Shown in pieces: positions 35,548 through 47,071 of a stretch of 64,000 nt of DNA (its first letter is position 1; each line of letters opens with the position of its first letter). The notes under the pieces were generated by a model, which saw only the letters and a program-made list of their open reading frames with translations, was not told the DNA's origin and searched no databases. Both the position numbers and the translations under genes were made by a program. Source of the DNA: Amorphophallus konjac (lineage: Eukaryota; Streptophyta; Magnoliopsida; Alismatales; Araceae); the NCBI GenBank assembly GCA_022559845.1, contig CM040126.1:229530641-229594640 (forward strand), in the 5' to 3' direction.

Positions 35548-35947
35548 AGCAGTGAGGTAGGGCGTGTGCTTTCCACGATTCCCGCCCAGAAGCCTTTGTC
35601 CACGTGGCGGTATCCTAGCACAATGGTTCCACGTGTCAAGATCAGGGTTAGACCTCTATCCTTGGATCACGTGCCCTTCTTAAGCTTCTCGAATAGATGT
35701 TCTGTCAGGTTGAACATATTATCAGTTTGAATCAATCTGAAGGAAAAGACAAGGATGCATCGAGTAAGTTTTATATTTGAACTAAGCCTGTACAGACTTG
35801 ATGCACAAAATGCAGTGTGCATATAAGAAAGTACGTACAACAAGAATGAATGCACGGACATGTCATCCACGAGTGTACATACTTTGAATGCATGTAATGC
35901 ATTTTGCACATGGAGAAGTATGCACATTGAAAGCAAATGTACAGACA

Positions 35948-36163
35948 TGCCAGCAACAAGTTTATGGACTTAGCGTGCATTCGACAACGATGTATAGACT
36001 TGCTGGTGTGATAACCACTCGTACCAGCAATGGAATGTATAGACTTTGAGCGTCATGCCAGCAACGAGTGTATGGACTTAGCGTGCATTCGACAACGATG
36101 TATAGGCTTGCTGGTGTGATAACCACTCGTACTAGCAATGGAATGTATAGACTTTGAGCGTGT
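35948..36163. repeat. 108-bp tandem duplication in R3 U3
   Basis: The segment containing GCATTCGACAACGATGTATA and GTGATAACCACTCGTAC is present twice, 108 bp apart (35981 and 36089), with few differences. Confidence 0.9.
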
Positions 36164-36872
36164 GAAATGCAGTTCGCATCTATCAATGTATGCACAGCGA
36201 AGATGAATGCTCAGGCATGCTGTTCAAAGAATGTATAGACTCGCTAAGTCACCATGTGCAGACTTAGTGTATGTCTGAGACAAATCAATGCATAGACTAT
36301 GTATATGCATGAAGAGCACTGGCTGAACTGACTTGTTCGAATGAAACAATAGAGGTTGTACAGACAGCCACCGAAGAATGTACATACTTGAGTTGATGCA
36401 GTCTAGGCAAAACTCTGTACAGACTTTAGGTGCTTGTGTATGCATGAGGGCGATGCACTGACTATGTATATGTAATGAACACGCATTGACTTCGAAATAA
36501 AGCACCTGATGAATGCACCGATGCAGTGTATGCATATGGCAAATATTGAACTGATGCAATGTATGCAGGAGAACTAACAGTGCAGTCTATTTACCAGATC
36601 ATGCATCGACTATATGACGTGCAACAACAGTTAATGTACCGATGCAAGCTACAATTGTTATGCAGGAACTAGAGTTGCACCAATGCAGAGAAAGACAATG
36701 CAATGAGATGAATATGCCCACTCTCAAATCAATCAATCAATCATGCTCATAGTGCTTGCTGACATCAAAGCCACAAATAAGATGCTCAATCAATCATTCA
36801 TATGCAAACACATGGTGATCAATCATTCATACTCATAGTGCTTGCTGACATCAAAACCACAGGGGCACAACA

Positions 36873-37858
36873 GAGGAATCCACACGGGAATAGGAAGACG
36901 GGGAGGAAGAAGGGTAATATACAGGAGAAAAATGGCACTCCATGAGGGAAAATGGAGACTATATACAGGAAAAATAGGGAAATACAGTGAGGGAAGTAAA
37001 GGGCTCGAGAATTAAAGAGGGGGATTGACTCAATAATGCAAAAGAGAAAAAAAAAAGAAAAAGAAACCTAGGACAATGAGACTATACAAATGGACGCACA
37101 GAATGGTCTAGCCTAAATGGGCCTAATAACAATATTTATATGGATGATGGGGGATGCAACATGAATTAACACAAATGGGCTTGGACAGGCCCAAACAAAT
37201 AATATGGGTGTGAGGGGGTTCAACCAAGATAAAACAAGTTGATATGATCGTCAATTTTTATTTTTCCAAAGTTTCGATGGGCCTTTTAATGATTCGAATT
37301 AAGGTCAATTCCCTCAAAATATGAAACCTATAGGGAACAAGGTCCAAACTTTGGGTTAATCTATGGTTAACTCTCTCATGATGTATGCAACACGCACAGC
37401 TACGGGGTGGAAAAGGTACAACCAGCCTGGCGTCCGCGTGGGAATCCACAGCTCACGGGGACTTACGGAGGTCCCGGGTAAGGTCGCCTAGTCGGCTCCA
37501 AGAATATGGAGACGAGAGGTTCCCCTACCAAGGTAGGAATGCAACTACAATGTGATAAAAATGCATGAATCCTATGCGCACCGGAGTGCATGAAAAGTCA
37601 ATCCTAGAACTAGCAAACAATGACCAACCAATTATGACAAGTGTGCAAATAATCATGCAGAAATAAATAATAATAAGCGGAGATCAAACTAGCACCCAAA
37701 AAAGTATAAGATGATGTGGAATAATGATCAACATGATAATCCCGGGTGCACTATAGCACACAAACACGGTCTGGTGGAAGACCGCTCAGGGAGATAAACG
37801 GCCCCGGAAGGACTGCGCAGTGACATGGAGTAATGAAAAGAACTAACTTGAAATGAAG
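36873..37858 (-). other. Leader of outer element T7, left part
   Basis: No gene. It holds the conserved leader block at 37414-37519 and, close to the G5 border, AGACCGCTCAGGGAGATAAACGG, similar to motifs in 60727-63051. Together with 60727-61255 it flanks G5 and shares its TGAAG target site, so both parts were continuous before G5 inserted. Confidence 0.6.
37414..37519 (-). promoter_or_regulatory. Conserved gypsy leader block, copy C
   Basis: AGGTACAACCAGC, GTGGGAATCC, GCTCACGGGGACTTACGGAG, GCCTAGTCGGCTCC and GACGAGAGG in the same order as the other copies. It is closest to copy A (GGGGACTTACGGAGGTC in both). Confidence 0.65.
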
Positions 37859-39257
37859 TGTCACGCCCCGAGCCTTTATGATAGTGGAAGACTCGCTTGA
37901 GAAACGTAAACAGCCGGCATGGTAAGCCTCTTGCAAGCAATAATGATCAGAGCATAAGACAATCACACAAATAAATACAATTGCACAATATTTTAATCAA
38001 ATCTCCAACATATTTCATTGATAATCAATATTCAAATCCAATAACTTTCAACTTCTTTCAACCTATCAGACTAAAGAAATAGGAAAATTACATAGACTCA
38101 ATCTAAACAATATAGACTTTCCTAAGTCTTCACTCCCATCTTGACAACACTTTCATTCACTCTTGGACTCGCTACTTGTATAACTCGAATCCGAATTCGA
38201 ATCACATTCATTTCCTGAAAATAATGAAAATAGGTAATGAGCACACTTGCCCAGTAGACATCTTCGTATCAACATGAAGGCATCACTAAAGTAATTAACT
38301 TTTTAGCTCTAAAGAAATAAGGTAAAATCATGCGAATGCGATCAATCACGCGATTAAACCAAAGTAACAAGATGATCATGTAAGATAGAATAAGAGCAAG
38401 AATGAACTAGCAAGAATGTAACAAGAACATACTATTGGCCTTTCATGAATAAGAATGTATCCAGAATGTACTAGCAAGTCACATAATCAACACTCCAGTA
38501 TCTTTTGCTTATGAGCAAGTACTTCATGAATTTCTGTGGGATATCAAGCAAGAAAGTCATGTACAATAATATCATATCGTGCCGTATCGTGGATCTTCAC
38601 TTATTTATAGAGAAAGTACTCCCAGCATAATGCGACGCCAGTAGCATCATATCCCATGGTTTATAATAGTATGATTCCGGCAATCAGCCAAGGGGAGTAG
38701 CATAGAGCCCTTGAACACAATCAGTGCTCGATCGCATCTTCAAGTATAAATCAAGCTACTTCCACGCATGTAACAATAAAGTATGGCCAATAATGTACAA
38801 TTCAATAAGTTCATGATAACACTATTCAACGAATGAACGCTTCAAGTTAATAATGCGAGAGTCAAGAATGACTTAAACAAGGTTATGCTTATGGAAATAA
38901 ATCGACAGCATAACGGTACGTTCTTTATTTTCCATCAATTAAATTAGGTATTTTGAATCAATTTGGGAAGTCCTAGATCATCATTCATCCATCTAGAAAC
39001 TTTGGAACATCAACCCTTGGGTCAAACCTTGGGTTAAGTACTCAAACAATGTGACGGTCAAGGACTAGGCCGTTACACTCATGTGACGCTCCAGTATTCG
39101 GCTGTTACATTAGTCTGAATCCAGAAATAGTAAAATAGACTTAGTAAAATGTAATGGTCATATATTGGCCGTTAGATGCTCCTGACGGTCCAATATAGAT
39201 CTGTTACATTGCTAGAACCAGAAACATCGATAGTGTAATCTAGTTAATGGGCTTTAA

Positions 39258-39365
39258 TGGTACAACCAACTCGGCGCCCTAGTGGGAATCCCAGGCTCGC
39301 GGAGAATAATGGAGGCCTTGGAACAAGATTTCCTAGTCCATTGGAAGGAATATCTAATAGAGAGG
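39258..39365 (-). promoter_or_regulatory. Conserved gypsy leader block, copy D
   Basis: TGGTACAACCAACTCGGCG, TGGGAATCCCAGGCTCGCGG, TAATGGAGG, CCTAGTCCATTGGAAGGAAT and CTAATAGAGAGG. It lies about 1.3 kb downstream of the G5 TATA box in sense. Confidence 0.65.
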
Positions 39366-40631
39366 TCATCATGTCCAAGAATAATGTTCCTATAGTGCAA
39401 AGTGTGAACTAATGGACAACATACCGGAATATGTGCCATGTACTTAAAGAAATGACTCTATAGATAGAGAGAGAATGTGTAGCAACGTGAAACCAAGATA
39501 AACTCCGTCAATGCATCATTGAAAATCATGATTTAGATACAAAACTATAGAATTTTGGCACTTGAAATTAACATAACTTAAAATAACTTAAGACACCTTA
39601 ATCATGCAATTTTGATTATGAATCGATAACTAAACTTAAATTCATGATAACAGGTCCAAACTTAGCTATCTAAGCTTATTTATAGGTAAACTTTAAATGG
39701 TTTTCTTTCTGCCTCGGACTGACAGAACACAGTGTCTGACGGTCAGTCTTGTGACGGTTTATCGAGGGTCCGTTACAGTAGTGTAACGCTCCTGTTATGA
39801 TGCGTCAGAGATAACAGAGCAATTCAAATGCAACAGAGGGTGTGACGGCTTATCGTAAGGCCGTTAGATCATTGTGACGGTCTTACCTTGATGCATCAGA
39901 TCGTCTACTGGCAGTAAAATAAAGTAATGGTTTATGAACCCATAACATGCCTGGAAATCAAAATACTACAACTATTCTAGACATGTTAAACGAAGTATAG
40001 GCCAACTATATGCATGGGTTTTAGTGAATAGATAAGATAATATCTTTTATTTTCCATTTAGGGCTAAGAGACGCATGTATGTATAGAACTATTAAAACAT
40101 GAAATTTATGATCTATCATGCATGAAATCAATCCAAACCAGAGGGTTTTTATCCGTAACAAGATGTTTTTACCAATCATGAGATGACCTACCTCTTAACT
40201 AGGCTTTAAGCTTTTAATTTGAGTCTGAAAACCGTGCCCTAGTTCTCCTTTTCCAATGATTTTCTAGTAATTTCCCGCTGCTCTAACTCCACGACCTCTT
40301 GACCTAAAGATGTGAAATTTTGAGGGTAAGAAGATGAAACTAAGGTGATCAAAAAGTTCTAAAGGATTGAGCTCTAATTACCTCGTTTAGACGTCCTACT
40401 CTCTTGATCTTCAGGGGTCTTGCGTTCAGTTTCCTAGGTTATTTTGGTCGAACCAACACCTTTGGAAACTTCAATCTCCTTGGTTGCTTGATCTCCTAAC
40501 ATAAAATTTGGAGAACTATTAGTCTAAAATATACTAAATAAAATCTTCTAAAGAACTTACCCGAAATTATAACTCCTTACCTTTATTATTCACGAGCCAA
40601 AAGTAAGGGTCGCTCAGTTCAGAACTAGGTC

Positions 40632-40641
40632 CTATTTATAG
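40632..40641 (-). promoter_or_regulatory. TATA box in G5 3' LTR
   Basis: The minus strand reads CTATAAATAG. The region containing it is deleted from the 5' LTR (junction near 60337). Confidence 0.6.
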
Positions 40642-41165
40642 GGTTTTGGCTATAGTTTGAAGATTAGATCGATTCTAGAGTCCTTAATTTGCTCGAACCT
40701 AATCCCTAAGAGTCCTTAGTAATGTTATAGTCTCTCCCAAGTTGATCTCTTGCAGATAGGATCCCAAAGTTCTAATCTTTTTGCTCGTTCTTCCATTCAC
40801 GGAACTGACAGGGTGTAACGCATCAAGACTGGTGCGTTACGTGGCTGTGGCGGTCGCACGATAGACCGCTACATCCAATGTGCACAGAATTCAACATAAA
40901 TCAAACTCTTTTGTTAATTACCCATATTATTATCTATAAAAATAGTATTTATTCTTAAAATACATAAATAGGCTAAATAACCTTCTAGAATATGGGCCAA
41001 ACTTAATGGACTTGGTCCTTAAACCTTTTGGATTTTATTTAAATAGGCTAGGTTAATTATTTAACATAATTGGGCATTATAATGACTTATTAATCCAATA
41101 ATCCATTTATTAATCTATTTGGCCTTTATAAATTTCATAAAATTCTATAAATAATTCAGAAATTA

Positions 41166-43066
41166 TTACATAAATTCTGGGGCACTACACCCTCCCCCAC
41201 TTAGAAGAATTTGGTCCCCAAATTCAATACATGGATTATGGAGAGTGTACTTACAGTTGAATAATTCTGGAAATCTTTTCCGCCTGGCTACTTCGGTTTC
41301 CCATGTTGCTTCATATGGCCATGTTTTCTTCCATTGAATCTTGACCATAGGAATAACTTTATTTCTTAGTTGACGCACTTCCCGTTCTAGAATCTTTATT
41401 GGAGTTTGCTCGTATGTCATATCCTTCTGAATCTCCAGATTGTCATAAGTGATAATATGGTCAGGATCATATACATACTTCTTCAGCATAGAGACGTGAA
41501 ATATGTCATGAACTCTTGCTAATTGTGGAGGTAAAGCCAGTCTATAAGTCACTTCACCGACCCTTTCAAGAATTTCAAACGGGCCAATGAACTTTGGAGT
41601 TAGTTTGCCCTTAATGCCAAATCTCTGAATACCACGATCCGGAGAAACCTTGAGATACACATGGTCTCCTACTTGAAATTCCAAGTCGTGCCTTCGATTA
41701 TCAGCATAAGATTTCTACCTATCTTGCGCCACCTTCATTCTTTCTTGAATGAGCTTGATCTTCTCTGAAGAATCCCTAATAATATCGGGGCCTAGGAATT
41801 GTCTTTCTCCTATTTCATTCCAACATATTGGTGATCGATAACTTTTTCCATATAATGCTTCAAATGGTGCCATTTGTATGCTGGCCTAATAACTGTTGTT
41901 ATACGCAAATTCTACTAGAGGCAAGTGATCATGCCAACTACCTCCAAAATCAATAACACAAGCCCTGAGCATATCTTCTACCACTTGATTCGTTCTTTCT
42001 GTCTAACCATCAGTTTGTGGATGAAAGATTGTGCTGAAATTCAATCTAGTCCCTAGTGACTGTTGTAGACCCTTCCAAAATTGTGATGTGAACCGAGGAT
42101 CTCTATCAGATATAATAGTGACTGGGACACCATGTAATTTAACAATTTCTCTTATGTATAATGCTGCCAGGATATCCACAGACCATCGACGTTTTATTGG
42201 TATGAAATGTACAGACTTAGTCAATCGGTCTATGATTACCCATATACCATCGTGTCCACCTCTTGTCTTAGGTAACTCCATAATGAAATCCATCCCTATA
42301 CTCTCCCACTTCCATTCGGGAATACTCAAGGGATGCAGTTTACCTGCGGGTCTAAAATGCTCTGCCTTTACTTGTTGACAAGTGAGACAGTGAGACATGA
42401 AATCAGCTATTTCTCTCTTCATGTTGGGCCACCAAAAATTCCTTTTGAGATCCTGATACATTCTTGTACTACCTGGGTGAATGGTATACCTGGATTTATG
42501 TGCTTCTTCTAGAATCAATTTCTTTATATCCTCATGATCCGGTACACATACTCGGTCTTTAAATAGCAATCTTCCATCCTTAATAGAAAAATCCGGCCTT
42601 TGTTCAATATTGGCCTTGATCTCCAATAATATAGGATCATCATTTTGCAGCTTGACCAGATCTTCTATCAATGTAGGTTGAGCTTGAATATTAGGTAGGA
42701 AACAATCCTCCTTCATGTCAATATCTAAGTTCAACTGAGCAAATTGAGGAATAAGATTAGTCATACTAATCATGAGACTTGATAGCATACCCATTGGTTT
42801 TCTGCTGAGTGCATCCGCAATAGCATTAGCCATGCCAGGATGATATTGAATAGCAAAATCAAAGTCTTTGAGATATTCTAACCATCTCCTCTGCCTCATA
42901 TTTAGCTCTTTTTGAGAAAATAAGTACTTCAAGCTTTTGTGGTCCGAGTAGACCGTAAACTTTTCTCCATAGAGATAATGACGCCAAATTTTCAAGGCGA
43001 AAATGACAGCTGCTAATTCCAAATCATGCACATGATAGTTTTCCTCATGACGTTTCAATTGTCTTG
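41166..43066 (-). pseudogene. G5 pol 3' part: RNase H end, integrase, chromodomain
   Basis: It continues the RNase H interrupted at 54823 (ELAAVIFALKIWRHYLYG, YSDHKSLKYLFSQKELN). The integrase has the zinc motif (EEAHKSRYTIHPG...CLTCQQVK) and catalytic residues in GMDFIMELP and SDRDPRFTSQFW, then a GPY/F module (KFIGPFEILERVGEVTYRLA) and a chromodomain (IKILEREVRQLRNK, VKIQWKKTWPYEATWETE). Three in-frame TAG codons (42003, 41886, 41715) stand where Gln is expected (TDGxTER, SYxAS, DRxKSYAD). The frame passes through the polypurine tract and ends 24 nt inside the LTR. The integrase would insert cDNA with the chromodomain choosing the target. Confidence 0.93.
41190..41226 (-). other. G5 polypurine tract
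   Basis: The minus strand reads AAGTGGGGGAGGG next to the LTR, preceded by TTTGGGGACCAAATTC. It is almost identical to the G6 tract. Confidence 0.88.
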
Positions 43067-43983
43067 TGATACGAGAAATATGAAGTGATCTAGAAGGGGA
43101 GGGGATGAATAGATCACTGTTTTCAACCGATTAAAAACTTACTGAAGAATGGTTCACTTAAAACAAGCAATCTCGGAGTTGAACCCACAAACACGCAGTG
43201 CACACAATAGCTCGAGTGGATAGAAGGCACACCATACAATCACCACAGATAATCACACGAGTACTCAAAGGTTTTTAAGGTGGTTCGGTCAGACCTCCAG
43301 TCTGCCTACGTCCACCCCTCACTTCAAATCGAAGTGAGGCTTCCACTAGCACCTGCTAGCAAAGCAGACTCAGTCTGCAACAACGGCTGATTCACAGCTT
43401 CACAGGGGAACACTCTCCCCTCTTCCTCCACACCCAGAGGGAACCCTAAGGACGCCAAGTCCCTAGAAATAGGAAACAATTTCCTCTTCCTCCTACCGGA
43501 GGGATTACTAGTGATCTGCAGTCACTAGAACCAGAGACCAAGGTCTCTCTTCCTCTGAATCTTAGAGGGAACACCTCTTCTACGAGAGGGAACAATACTG
43601 CAACGTCTGTTGCAAGTGAACCAGAGAGAACACGTCTCTCTCTTCCCCTGAACACCAGGAGGAAACACAGAGAACTCTCAATCAAGAAAGAAACACAGAC
43701 AAAAATGAAAACAAGAAAGAAGGAATCCAAAACTCAGAAACGGAAACAATGTAGCTCAAACTGAGCAGCAGACTTCGGATTTGATCCGTAAGTCAATACC
43801 CATCTTCTGATCACTCTTCTGCTCTCTCTTCTCTCTCAACTGGAACACTCTAGTTTCTTAGGGAGGCTCTTTCTCTTCTGCTCTCACTCAAATTTCTTCT
43901 CTTCTTTTTCTGGATCGAACTCTCTGCACTTCTGCTTTTTGCTTTTTCCTTTCGATCAACCTTCATCTGTGGATGAAGGCTTC

Positions 43984-43992
43984 AATATATAG
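43984..43992 (-). promoter_or_regulatory. TATA box in R4 3' LTR
   Basis: The minus strand reads CTATATATT, in the block shared with R1. Confidence 0.6.
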
Positions 43993-44219
43993 CAGCAGTA
44001 GCAGGTGGATAAGGTGCAGAATGCGTGTGCCTCCCACACTTCATCCAGAACCTTCTTGCCACGTGCCTTTATAGCATTGGTTCCTTTAGCATTGGATCAC
44101 GTGCAGCCCAGTCACTGGGAATATTCTTCCTCGGACCACCTTCTTCTTTTTGTTTTTCTTCTTCTCCTGCAAAGAAATAAAACGATTAAAACTCAGGCCC
44201 ACAAAAACTAAAACTGCAT

Positions 44220-45340
44220 GAGGTATGTGATAGCAATACGAGATGCACTGTACTGAGAACGACACGAGATACACAAGATTACTACAGTACGAAATAAAGA
44301 GAGAATGACACGAGGTCAGATTAAAACAGCACGAGGTAAAAAGAGAACGATACGAGATACATACTAATAAGGCTAACACTACAAAGAGAATGACACGAAG
44401 TATCACTGTAACAAAACAAACACTACGAAGAGAACGACACGAGATACACAATAATAAAGCTAACACAACAAAGAAAACGACACGAAGTCAGAAGAGAACA
44501 GCACGAGGTGAGAAGGAAGTCTCACGGAGTGAAATGGTAGACAAACATGCGATCAGAGGGAACCTGGATGAGGATAGAAAGAAACAACACAAGGACATAA
44601 ACACAAGAATAACACGAAGACACGAATACAAAAGCAACACGAAGACACGAATACAAAAACAACACGACATAACAAACAGCAAAGAGAACGGCACGAGGTG
44701 AAACGACACTTTACTAAAAAGACTTGAATACACACGAAAACAAGTCGAGTACTAAGTTGCTCAAATCGTACGAACGACTCGAAGACGAGGACGACACGAA
44801 AACAACATGGACTGAAACCAACTCGAAGATGAAAACAGAAACCGACACGAAGTGTGGTTACAAAACAAGAAAGACACGAGGTCTAGGAAAAGCAACACGA
44901 AAACAGAAATAACAAAGAAACAACTCGAACTCAGGACGACATGGAGACAACACAATCAGACTCGACTTGAGACACTTAAAGCTTGAATTTAGAGAAGAAT
45001 GCACGAAGTAAAATCAACACGAAGACAAAAGACAGACACGGCTATCACGACACGTGATGAAGCAGTGAAACCAAGAAAAAAATTGACTCGAGGAACAACA
45101 GTAAGTGACACGAAAAACACAAGAGCCAAACATAAAGGATGACTCGAGATGAGCAACTAAATACTGAGGAAACGACACGAGGTTCACAGGAAAATGACTC
45201 GAAGTTCATCAGAACAATTCGAGCTACTTCAGTAAACAACACGAAGACAATCAACAAACATAGTTGGAACAACACGACGTACAAAAGGACAACATGAAGT
45301 GTAGTAAACACAAACAACACGAAGTATGAAAGGAATAGTA
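44220..45340 (-). repeat. ACGACACGAG motif array in R4 U3
   Basis: Dozens of irregular copies of AACGACACGAGAT, CAACACGAAGACA and ATGACTCGAG variants. The sister copy is at 53570-54660, and a related array in R1 at 3790-4560 and 13000-13760. Confidence 0.9.
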
Positions 45341-45491
45341 CGGACATACAAGGTACTACCTCATAGCAGTTTTCTGTTAATCATGGAAATTTCAAATGCA
45401 TAACATTACTCAAGATATCTGATTAAAATAACAATATTTAACATAGTGATGCTCATCATCAAAACACCAGGGAAGTCACAAAAGTCCAACA

Positions 45492-45780
45492 ATCTCCCCC
45501 TTTTTGATGATGGCAACACTATATTAAATAACAGAGATGAAATGCATGAAGATAAGCTATGAAAGTAAGCAATGCTGACACACAACACACTCGCCTCCTC
45601 TGACGACTCCCAAGAACTCCCCCTGAACACAACATCTACTTTCCTCGCTCCCCCTGAACACAACATCTACTTTCCTTTGACTAGATAACTCAGGGCACTT
45701 ATCTTTCGCTCCCCCTCGACAAAGCACAAGCAAGACACTAGCAAGACACTCTCCCCCTTTGACATCATCAAAAACTAGGG
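45492..45780 (-). other. Multiple polypurine tracts of R4
   Basis: CTCCCCCTTT or CTCCCCCTGA tracts at about 45495, 45616, 45650, 45710 and 45751. The first abuts the LTR and is followed by TTTGATGATGGCA. This is a Sirevirus trait. Confidence 0.88.
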
Positions 45781-47071
45781 GCACGTCTGAAGATATCACG
45801 AAAAGAAAATTGCTGACAGTGGAGAGAAAAAATAGAGAGTATGGCTGATAAAGGAGAGTTATTGAGATGTTTAAGCAATTAAGAAAGCCATTAATTTTAT
45901 GTGAGGATTTTGAGGATCAGTTAGTCAGACTGCGTGTAAAATGGTGAATGAAGATTTGCTCCATACACAGAACCAGATTCTAAGCAAGTAAGGTACAAGA
46001 TACCAGTATGGTCAGAGTAAGTCTTTACTCAGAGAGTATAAAGCAAGGAAGTCAGGAAAAACAAAGACCTGTGGTATTGAAAACAAACAAACTCAGACCT
46101 AAATGCCAAGTGAACAGAATCTTGATATTAAGAGGGAGAAAATTTTTCAAAGAAGGTCAAGATCAAAGGTAAATCTGTCAAGTACACCTTTGACATTAGG
46201 GAGACACCTTGTTTAGAGGCAGGAATCCCCAGTTACTTGGTGGCAAGACCACATTACCCCTTCTGACAAGAGGACAGAGATAGTATTATAACTGGTGTTG
46301 ACATTAAGGTGACACCTTTACCAGAGGCCAGACACCCCAGTTACTAACCAGATATGTACCATTGCTCTGTATGATCAAGACAGCTAATTAAGCCTGATTT
46401 ACACTGCCATCTCATGACATGGGATTCGTTCATTTCATTGATGAAGGTCCCAGTTTCTCAATGAACAGTTAACAAGGTTGATAAAACTTCGTTCATGAAT
46501 TTTTCATTAAACTGCACTTGAAACCTTGTAAATTAGTCTTGATTCAGTTTGAGAACAATACACCAGCTCGAAAGTTTTTCAGACAAAAACACTATATACC
46601 TCATTTCGGACTTAACTAGACTAAGTAGGTATGCTATACTGGCTAGATCAGAAGTCAGTTACAGTGTAGAAAGATAGTCTTGAATTCAGATTTTGATCTC
46701 AGTGGGACTAACAGCTGAAATTCCAATAAGAAATTAGATGAACAGTCTTAACGGATAAAACATTCAAAAATTTCTTTTATCCACCTACTCAAACTGATTC
46801 TCTTATAAGGTCAGCAAAAGTCCGTTCAAAGTATGTTCAGATTTGGCCAAAAGAGCATGACACCAATTATTAATCTAGCTCCCCCTGAGACCTTGACTCC
46901 AACTCAGACTTAACCAAGACAAACCTCAAAACACCTCAAAGAAAACAAAGTGGTATCAGTCAGTACGAGTGAATCAGCAAACACCCATAATGAGGTTATT
47001 TTCAGCAACAGATAATGAGCAAAGATAAGCATAAGAGCACATGACAGATTATTTAGAGATCAATTATTCAA
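45781..47071 (-). other. Noncoding 3' region of R4
   Basis: No gene and no accessory ORF. It has a further CTCCCCCTGAGA tract at about 46881 and a degenerate duplication (46190-46242 and 46298-46350, sharing GACATTARGG, GACACC and CCCCAGTTACT). Confidence 0.7.

Larger units (their letters stand above)
34677..36872 (-). repeat. R3 5' LTR
   Basis: 2196 bp, TGTTGGGATCGG to AGGGGCACAACA. Its end (ACCACAGGGGCACAACA) matches the R1 LTR end closely, while the rest is largely different. U3 has TGTATAGACTTG motifs and a 108-bp duplication at 35948-36163. No sister LTR was found in the window. Confidence 0.87.
39051..40872 (-). repeat. Dispersed hairpins in the G5 3' LTR
   Basis: Examples: 39051-39076 (GTGACGGTC/GGCCGTTAC), 39152-39173 (TAATGGTC/GGCCGTTA), the TGACGGTT...CCGTTAC group near 39755-39780, TGACGGCTTATCGTAAGGCC near 39842, 40815-40840 (GTAACGCA/TGCGTTAC, perfect) and 40847-40872 (GTGGCGGTC/GACCGCTAC). 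Confidence 0.75.
37859..41189 (-). repeat. G5 3' LTR
   Basis: 3331 bp, TGTCACGCCCCGAGCC to GGGGCACTACA. It contains the conserved block (39258-39365), imperfect hairpins of GTGACGGTC...GGCCGTTAC type, and a TATA box at 40632. It is about 230 bp longer than the 5' LTR. Confidence 0.94.
43067..45491 (-). repeat. R4 3' LTR
   Basis: TGATACGAGAAATATG to AAAAGTCCAACA, 2425 bp. About 43930-44400 is close to the R1 LTR (3500-3970), including the TATA box and the start of the ACGACACGAG array. The edge next to the PBS is different from R1. Confidence 0.94.

Noticed and set aside
39254..39439. 61-residue frame also present at 59020-59205 (MAHIPVCC...)
   Set aside because: The two are sister LTR copies, so similarity is expected. 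Related blocks at 1154, 19563 and 37414 do not keep the frame.
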